Assembly (NCBI GenBank): GCA_037439945.1
Contig: JBBIVA010000014.1
Span: 1 to 38,782, forward strand
Direction: 5' to 3'
Length of the DNA: 38,782 nt
Source of the DNA: CALEUX01 sp037439945
GTDB taxonomy: Bacteria; Bacteroidota; Bacteroidia; Bacteroidales; Marinilabiliaceae
Positions 33,946 to 38,782 of this stretch are shown piece after piece; position 1 is the first letter of the stretch; each line of letters opens with the position of its first letter. The notes below the pieces were generated by a model, which was not told where the DNA came from, searched no databases, and worked only from the letters and a program-made list of their open reading frames with translations. The translations under genes were made by a program, and so were the position numbers.

Positions 33946-35304
33946 TTATTTAATCCAACCTTTAAACTCGAATCCACAATTTACCCAATTGGGGCTTATT
34001 GAGATATAGGTTTCCTGCTGTTTTTTTGCAATCCATTTTTTGAAAATGGCTTCACTTTTTTGATTTTCAAGAATGTTTTGCAACAGCTGGTAGTCGTTGT
34101 TAATATTTGCTTTATGCGGATCAATTTTTGAACGAAGCTTTACAATAGTAAAATAGTCTTTACCAATCCTTTCATCCTTCATTAAAAAAGCATTGGTTAT
34201 TTTACCAACTTCCATTTTTTCAATTTGCCTGTAAATTCCGGGTGCAATTTGTTGAATCTCGAATTTAGTTGACTGGTTTACAGGGTTTACCATGATACCA
34301 CCGTTGGCACGTGAATCTTTGTCCATTGAAAATCTAAGCGCAGCTTCCTCGAATGATATTTTATTATCACGGATCAGGTTGGCCAGTGAGTCAATTTTTC
34401 CCTGTGCTTCCTTAATTGCTGCAGCTGATGGTTTTGGGCGTAAGAGAATATGCCTGACATTAATCCTGTCGCCCTGCCTGTCAATAAGCTGAATTATGTG
34501 AAACCCAAATTCAGTTTCAACAATTTTGGATACTTTGTTTTTATCCTGAAGATTAAAAGCAACCTGCGAAAACTCAGGCACCAGTTCAGATCTTGCTAAA
34601 AATCCTAACTCTCCTCCACGTGCGGCACTATTGGTATCTTCGGAATAAAGAACAGCAAGTGTGGCAAAATCCCTTCCCTCATTAATTTGTCTTTGAAAAT
34701 CCCTTAACTTTGTTTTTACTGCTTCAATTTCATTTGGGTCCACACGTGGATAAACAGTAATTTGTGAAATTTCGAACTGGGATGGAACCATTGGAAGGCT
34801 ATCCACCGGTGTTTTCCTGTAAAATGCCCTTATTTCTGCAGGTGTAACTTTTATATCACCGGTTATTTTTCCCTGCATTTGTTGGGTAAGCATTTGGTTG
34901 CGAATTATTTCTCTTTGGTCAAGTTTAATCTGATAAAGAGGTTTGTTTAGCCATTCTTCCAACTTCTCCTTTGAGCCGGCGCGGTTAATAAATTCATTAA
35001 TTTGCCTGTCAACATGGGTAATAACCATATTTTCACTAACCTCAATACTGTCAACTTTGGCTTGCTCAAGTAATAGTTTTTGAAGCAGCATTTGTTCAAA
35101 TATATGGCATTTAATATCCCCATCGTAGTTTGAGCCCTGAATAATTGCTTGCTGGTATTGATATTCTATATCAGAACGAAGAATTGGATTGTCGCCAACA
35201 ACAGCTATAACTTCGTCAATTATATTGCTTTGCCCCGTTAACCGGGTTGATGAAAAGAATAAGGCTATTGAAAGGCCTACCAGAAATGAACTTGCTCTTA
35301 CCAT
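33946..35304 (-). CDS. surA: SurA-like periplasmic peptidyl-prolyl isomerase/chaperone
   Basis: From the ATG at 35304 the protein has 452 residues with a signal peptide (to about 25, LTGQ). A TTG six codons upstream is less likely. IIDEVIAVVGDNPILRSDIE is the SurA N-terminal signature; the SurA_N chaperone helices follow to about 160. Two parvulin (PpiC-like) domains come next, the first ending FGFHIIQLID and the second starting INVRHILLRP, with GGELGFLARSELVPEFSQVAF between them. The C-terminal helix returns to the chaperone module. It guides beta-barrel proteins to the BAM complex. Of the three SurA-like genes here this is the closest to canonical SurA. Confidence 0.92.
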   Translation of the reverse strand: MVRASSFLVGLSIALFFSSTRLTGQSNIIDEVIAVVGDNPILRSDIEYQYQQAIIQGSNYDGDIKCHIFEQMLLQKLLLEQAKVDSIEVSENMVITHVDRQINEFINRAGSKEKLEEWLNKPLYQIKLDQREIIRNQMLTQQMQGKITGDIKVTPAEIRAFYRKTPVDSLPMVPSQFEISQITVYPRVDPNEIEAVKTKLRDFQRQINEGRDFATLAVLYSEDTNSAARGGELGFLARSELVPEFSQVAFNLQDKNKVSKIVETEFGFHIIQLIDRQGDRINVRHILLRPKPSAAAIKEAQGKIDSLANLIRDNKISFEEAALRFSMDKDSRANGGIMVNPVNQSTKFEIQQIAPGIYRQIEKMEVGKITNAFLMKDERIGKDYFTIVKLRSKIDPHKANINNDYQLLQNILENQKSEAIFKKWIAKKQQETYISISPNWVNCGFEFKGWIK

Positions 35305-35333
35305 TTTAAAAATTTTGGTCAAAATTAAGAAAA

Positions 35334-36209
35334 CTAATGGAAATTCACGATTTTATCACGTAAAGCTTCATCATACAAATCTTGTTCCAGCCTTTTTATA
35401 AATTCAATTCTTTTTTTATTTAAAAGTATGGCCTTAACTCTATCTTCAACAAAACTAAGGGGAGCCGTATTACCGCTTAGCATAAACGAATGTATTGAAA
35501 CATAGTAATTGTAGAGGGAATCATTTGTTTCGAAATTACGGGTATTAAGCAGGAATTTCTCTTCATTAAAAATTGGTTCAGGTAAAACTGAATTTATGCG
35601 TCTGAAAGGGATCCAGTTATCGGCAAAAACTTCATATTTTTTTGCATTTTGAATGCAGTATGATTCCAGATTAACAAGGTCTTCCCCCTCTTTTGATTTG
35701 TACCATTTTTTTAGTTGGTCCTGGTGGGGGGCTGCTTTTGGCACTTTAATAAATATACCTTTTATAATATTTTCCTGAAGGTTAAAATTATCGCGCATTT
35801 CACGGTAATAAACTTCAATTTCCCGGCTTGTTACTAATGGGGCATGTTTTTGTTCAAGAATTTTACGTTGGTATAAATGTACCAAAAGTGAAGTGCGGTA
35901 ATCATTAAGTTGTTGTTCCACATTTTTTTCATCACTTGTCAGGTTCATTTCTGCCTGTCGGAGCAAAAGTTTTGATTTTACCCAGCGGGAAATATAATCC
36001 TCTGCAAATGCTATACTGTCGCTGGTGTTTAGGTGCTCAGGAAGTGCATTTTTCAATTCACCCTTTGTAAGAACATAGTTCCCAACCGTTACAATTGGGT
36101 CGTTAAGGTAATCATCTTTGCTTTTTTTACATGAAATAAATATAAATGAAACCACAATTATTGCAGGTAGTATTTTTTTATACCGGTTTAAAAAATCAAT
36201 TATAATCAT
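35334..36209 (-). CDS. SurA-N-like lipoprotein lacking a parvulin domain
   Basis: The 291-residue lipoprotein has FIFISC with C27 as the lipidation site, followed by KKSKDD. The N-terminal part has VTVGNYVLTKGELKNALPE and KSKLLLRQAEMNLTSDE, as in SurA/PpiC chaperone domains. The segment where a parvulin domain would sit (about 150-250) lacks the HILV, GGELG and FGxHII motifs, so isomerase activity is unlikely. The C-terminal helix (VEDRVKAILLNKKRIEFIKR) matches the SurA C-terminal chaperone helix. It overlaps the upstream gene by one base (TAATG) and precedes the SurA-like gene by 29 bp, so all three should be made together. Confidence 0.85.
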   Translation of the reverse strand: MIIIDFLNRYKKILPAIIVVSFIFISCKKSKDDYLNDPIVTVGNYVLTKGELKNALPEHLNTSDSIAFAEDYISRWVKSKLLLRQAEMNLTSDEKNVEQQLNDYRTSLLVHLYQRKILEQKHAPLVTSREIEVYYREMRDNFNLQENIIKGIFIKVPKAAPHQDQLKKWYKSKEGEDLVNLESYCIQNAKKYEVFADNWIPFRRINSVLPEPIFNEEKFLLNTRNFETNDSLYNYYVSIHSFMLSGNTAPLSFVEDRVKAILLNKKRIEFIKRLEQDLYDEALRDKIVNFH

Positions 36210-38161
36210 TATCTGGATTTTTCAGTTTTATTTATCTTGTTTAAAATCTTATCGTTAACAATAGGTTTGTGTTTTAATTTAAGATTGTTTACCCAGTTTT
36301 TCTCAAGGCTGGCCTGGTAACTGCTTATAACCATTCCTTTGCAGTTCTCAAAAGGAATGGGGTTGCCTGGCTTAATATTTCCCTGCCAAAAAACCACGCC
36401 ATCTTTGCCATAATCATCGTGCGATTCAGGAAGGTCAGATCCTTTAACCGGATTTGAAACGGTATTAATAAAATGTACTGGCTCCCTGCTACATTTTATA
36501 TTTTTTTTGCTTCCTGCAACTTTTGAAATAATTTCATCCAAATTTTTATTGCCTGTTTTTTTTAGTCCCTTCGATACTTTCTTTATTATTTTATTATCGG
36601 AAATAAAACAGTGCGTACCTTCAAGTATAGGAGCCTCCGAAAAATCTGCAATATTCTCTTTATAAAAATTGTATAATCCTGTAGTGTCTGATTCCGACTT
36701 AGACCATATTTCACGGTTGCTGATTTCAAAAATCAGGAGACCGTCATAATATTCATTACTAATATATTTAAACTGTTTATTTGTTTTTTGCAGGTTCTCT
36801 TTTTCATATTTTTTTATTGTTTCAAATACCATTTCATCAAGTGCTTTTTCAAGTCCTTTAATTCCCTCGGTGGTTGTAGATGATTGTTGTTTATCAAGGT
36901 AATTAATCAAATCTGATGTTAAAACATTTTTTGTATGGTACTTAAACAATGGCTCATCTTTTTTACGGGCCAATTCAAAAAAGTTCTCCTTTGATATTGT
37001 TCCATCTTTCAGATGGTTAGAAATTCTTTCCCATCCCTCTTTATAAAGTTTATATGCTTCGGTTTTGCGCCTGGCGTCAATAAATGCCTTTTGTCCGGCT
37101 ATTCTTCTCTCATCGTTACCCATCATACCTATAATTGATGGTTTTAAAGTTTTAAAATCTTCAATTGGCTTTAAATCAATGCGTTTTATAATGTGCCACC
37201 CAAATGGAGTGCGTATTGGTTTACTAATCTCTCCGTTTTCTTTCAGATTAAAAGCCGGAAAGGCAAATTCCGGTATTATTTCATTTAAAGAAAAAGGAGC
37301 CATTTCACCACCATTATTTGAACTGTTGCTGTCGCCTGAATGTTTTTTTGCAAGTGTTGCAAAGTCAGCCCCATTTATAAGCAGGTTATAAATTGAGTCA
37401 ATAGTTGATTTATACGCTGCGTCAATTTCGGGAGTTGGTTGCTGTGTAAAAATTTTCATTATATGGGCAACTCTTATTTTTCCCGGGTTTGGAATGTTTT
37501 CATGTACCATTATTAAATGGTAACCAAAAACAGTTCTCACAATTTGTGAAACCTCACCTGCCGGAGTGCTAAATGCTGCTTTTTCGAAAGGATAAACCAT
37601 TTGGAAAGCTGTGAAATAACCAAGTTTTCCCTGGTTTTGCTTTGCTGATGGGTCTTCTGAATGGTTAAAAGCAATTTGGTTAAAATCTTCCCCGTTTAAT
37701 ATTCTTGATCTAAATTCACTAATTTTTTTCCAGGCTTCAATTGTATCAAATGGAGCCGGATTTTGTTGAAACCTGACCAGAATATGACTTGCACTTACAA
37801 TTCTGGTCATATTGTTATAGGCATTCAGTACTAATTTTTCAACCATTGATGAATCAATCAGATAGGACTCAGCCAGTTCATCACGGTATTTGTTGAATTC
37901 CGATAAAAACTCTGAAACTGTATCTAATCCCTGGGTTTGGGCCTCAACAACCTTTAATTTGTAATTTAAAAACCTGTTGAAAAAATCCTTAGGGGATTCA
38001 TTAAATTCGGGAAGATGCTGGTTTTTGTTGTATATATGCAAAAACTCCCCCTTTGAATAATTATGGGTTCCAATTTTAAGGATGGTTTCATCCTTTTGAG
38101 AATAAATATAACCCGATAATAACAACAGGCAATAAACCAGGGTTGATTTCACAATTTTCAT
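36209..38161 (-). CDS. Periplasmic peptidyl-prolyl isomerase with two parvulin domains
   Basis: The 650-residue protein has a signal peptide (1-21, ending IYSQ). SurA-N-like helices occupy about 25-115. Parvulin domain 1 is 122-222 (IVSASHILVRF, GKLGYFTAFQMVYPFEKAAF, FGYHLIMVHE). Parvulin domain 2 is about 228-335 (KIRVAHIMKIF, GGEMAPFSLNEIIPEFAFPAF, FGWHIIKRID). The remaining 300 residues are helical and Lys-rich with a further partial domain near the C-terminus. It is the first gene of the four-gene outer-membrane biogenesis operon. The leader upstream has competing inverted repeats. Both parvulin cores look intact, but activity cannot be judged. Confidence 0.9.
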   Translation of the reverse strand: MKIVKSTLVYCLLLLSGYIYSQKDETILKIGTHNYSKGEFLHIYNKNQHLPEFNESPKDFFNRFLNYKLKVVEAQTQGLDTVSEFLSEFNKYRDELAESYLIDSSMVEKLVLNAYNNMTRIVSASHILVRFQQNPAPFDTIEAWKKISEFRSRILNGEDFNQIAFNHSEDPSAKQNQGKLGYFTAFQMVYPFEKAAFSTPAGEVSQIVRTVFGYHLIMVHENIPNPGKIRVAHIMKIFTQQPTPEIDAAYKSTIDSIYNLLINGADFATLAKKHSGDSNSSNNGGEMAPFSLNEIIPEFAFPAFNLKENGEISKPIRTPFGWHIIKRIDLKPIEDFKTLKPSIIGMMGNDERRIAGQKAFIDARRKTEAYKLYKEGWERISNHLKDGTISKENFFELARKKDEPLFKYHTKNVLTSDLINYLDKQQSSTTTEGIKGLEKALDEMVFETIKKYEKENLQKTNKQFKYISNEYYDGLLIFEISNREIWSKSESDTTGLYNFYKENIADFSEAPILEGTHCFISDNKIIKKVSKGLKKTGNKNLDEIISKVAGSKKNIKCSREPVHFINTVSNPVKGSDLPESHDDYGKDGVVFWQGNIKPGNPIPFENCKGMVISSYQASLEKNWVNNLKLKHKPIVNDKILNKINKTEKSR

Positions 38162-38713
38162 CTGTAAGCGTTTAATAAATTATTTTCTGCGTTCTAAAAT
38201 CATTGCCCGGATTTTTATAAATCAGGGCTAAAAAAGTGCGAAAAATTAATCAATTTCGGGCAATGTTCCCAATTTTTTTAATAATAGTAATATATGAAGG
38301 CCATAAGTTGCCTGGTTTTAAATTTTATAGGTTTTAATATATACCTGATAGATACCAATTTTGTGTACTATATATTTAAAAATAGTGCAGGTATATTCAA
38401 TTAATATTTTTTACCGGTTATACAATTTGTAAATTTAAAGCTCTGTTTTTTTACCTTAACTTAGATTGATATATTAGAATCAGAACCTACAAATTTTGAT
38501 TAAACCTTTACCCAGATGTGTGGGGAGTAACCGAGTGTTATTTTTGTGAAAAACCTTATTTATTTTTGAACCAATTTAATAATTACATAATATATTTCAA
38601 TGTCGTTTACTTAAGGAATAAGGATAAAAATGTTCTTTGAAATAGTGGAGTTTTTACATGTTTGTTATCTTAGGGGTATAATATAGGCCTTACTGAGAAA
38701 GCCTGTGAAAAAA
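38162..38713. other. Intergenic region with a structured leader of the SurA-like operon
   Basis: A 552-bp AT-rich stretch. The part near the operon start contains CATTGCCCG (38201-38209) and CGGGCAATG (38257-38265), perfect inverted repeats. A local hairpin using the same GCCC (GCCC-G-GATTT/AAATC-A-GGGC, 38204-38227) competes with that pairing. I see nothing gene-like and no clear promoter in the remainder. Confidence 0.5.
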
Positions 38714-38782
38714 ATGACTTTCGTGAAAATTCAATTACTTGAAGATGAAGAGTATAACTGCCGTTCAAAAAACGGCTTTCCA
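38714..38782 (+). CDS. Start of an unidentified gene running off the window (23 codons)
   Basis: An ATG at 38714 opens MTFVKIQLLEDEEYNCRSKN and stays open to the window end. It is preceded by AAAAA, as many Bacteroidota starts are. It is too short to assign a family or to exclude a chance frame. Confidence 0.35.
   Translation, partial: MTFVKIQLLEDEEYNCRSKNGFP

Noticed and set aside
1..38782. CRISPR array, tRNA, rRNA or prophage
   Set aside because: No regularly spaced repeats, no cloverleaf or rRNA signature, and no phage structural or integrase genes are seen.

Overview
The window looks like chromosomal DNA of an AT-rich member of the Bacteroidota, most likely an anaerobic or facultative Bacteroidales/Marinilabiliales-type bacterium. 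The reasons are a SusC/SusD polysaccharide utilization locus (PUL) with a hybrid two-component regulator, a complete RseC-Rnf operon, an OstA-like/SurA-like envelope cluster, a DUF2795-type small protein typical of the phylum, and start regions without Shine-Dalgarno sites. The placement is inference; there is no rRNA or tRNA to confirm it.

1-18.1 kb: a PUL for beta-1,4-galactan (pectic type I arabinogalactan). On the minus strand the order is GH53 endo-galactanase, GH2 beta-galactosidase, SusC, SusD and a SusE-like glycan-binding lipoprotein. After a strong hairpin comes a clan GH-A (GH5-like, possibly GH147) enzyme. The divergent plus-strand gene is a 1338-aa hybrid two-component sensor/AraC regulator. 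Expected flow: surface GH53 cuts galactan, SusE/SusD bind it, SusC imports it, GH2 and perhaps the GH-A enzyme release galactose, and the regulator senses the oligosaccharide. The last PUL gene has an in-frame TAA followed by 68 open, protein-like codons, so it is probably truncated. A ~131-bp structured repeat lies at both ends of the locus (1-131 and 18150-18280).

18.1-24.9 kb: a small conserved protein of unknown function, a 108-bp MITE-like element, then (minus strand) rseC-rnfBCDGEA for the ferredoxin:NAD+ oxidoreductase ion pump, with a dyad upstream.

24.9-30.3 kb: a decayed Abi-family gene (one frameshift, one amber codon), an internally deleted IS remnant with recognisable ends, recG, a class I methyltransferase, and a 634-bp gene-free stretch rich in palindromes.

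30.3-38.8 kb: an orphan MacB/LolD-type ABC ATPase and a PduO-type cobalamin adenosyltransferase sharing an upstream 16-bp dyad, a DUF2795 protein, a second inverted copy of the MITE-like element acting as a terminator, then a minus-strand envelope-biogenesis operon (three SurA-like proteins followed by an OstA/LptA-like protein) with a structured leader, and the first 23 codons of an unidentified gene at the right edge.

I see no CRISPR array, prophage or toxin-antitoxin system, and no clear new multi-gene system. The most unusual signals are the two inverted MITE-like elements that terminate convergent genes, the structured repeat bracketing the PUL, and the two genes with in-frame nonsense codons.
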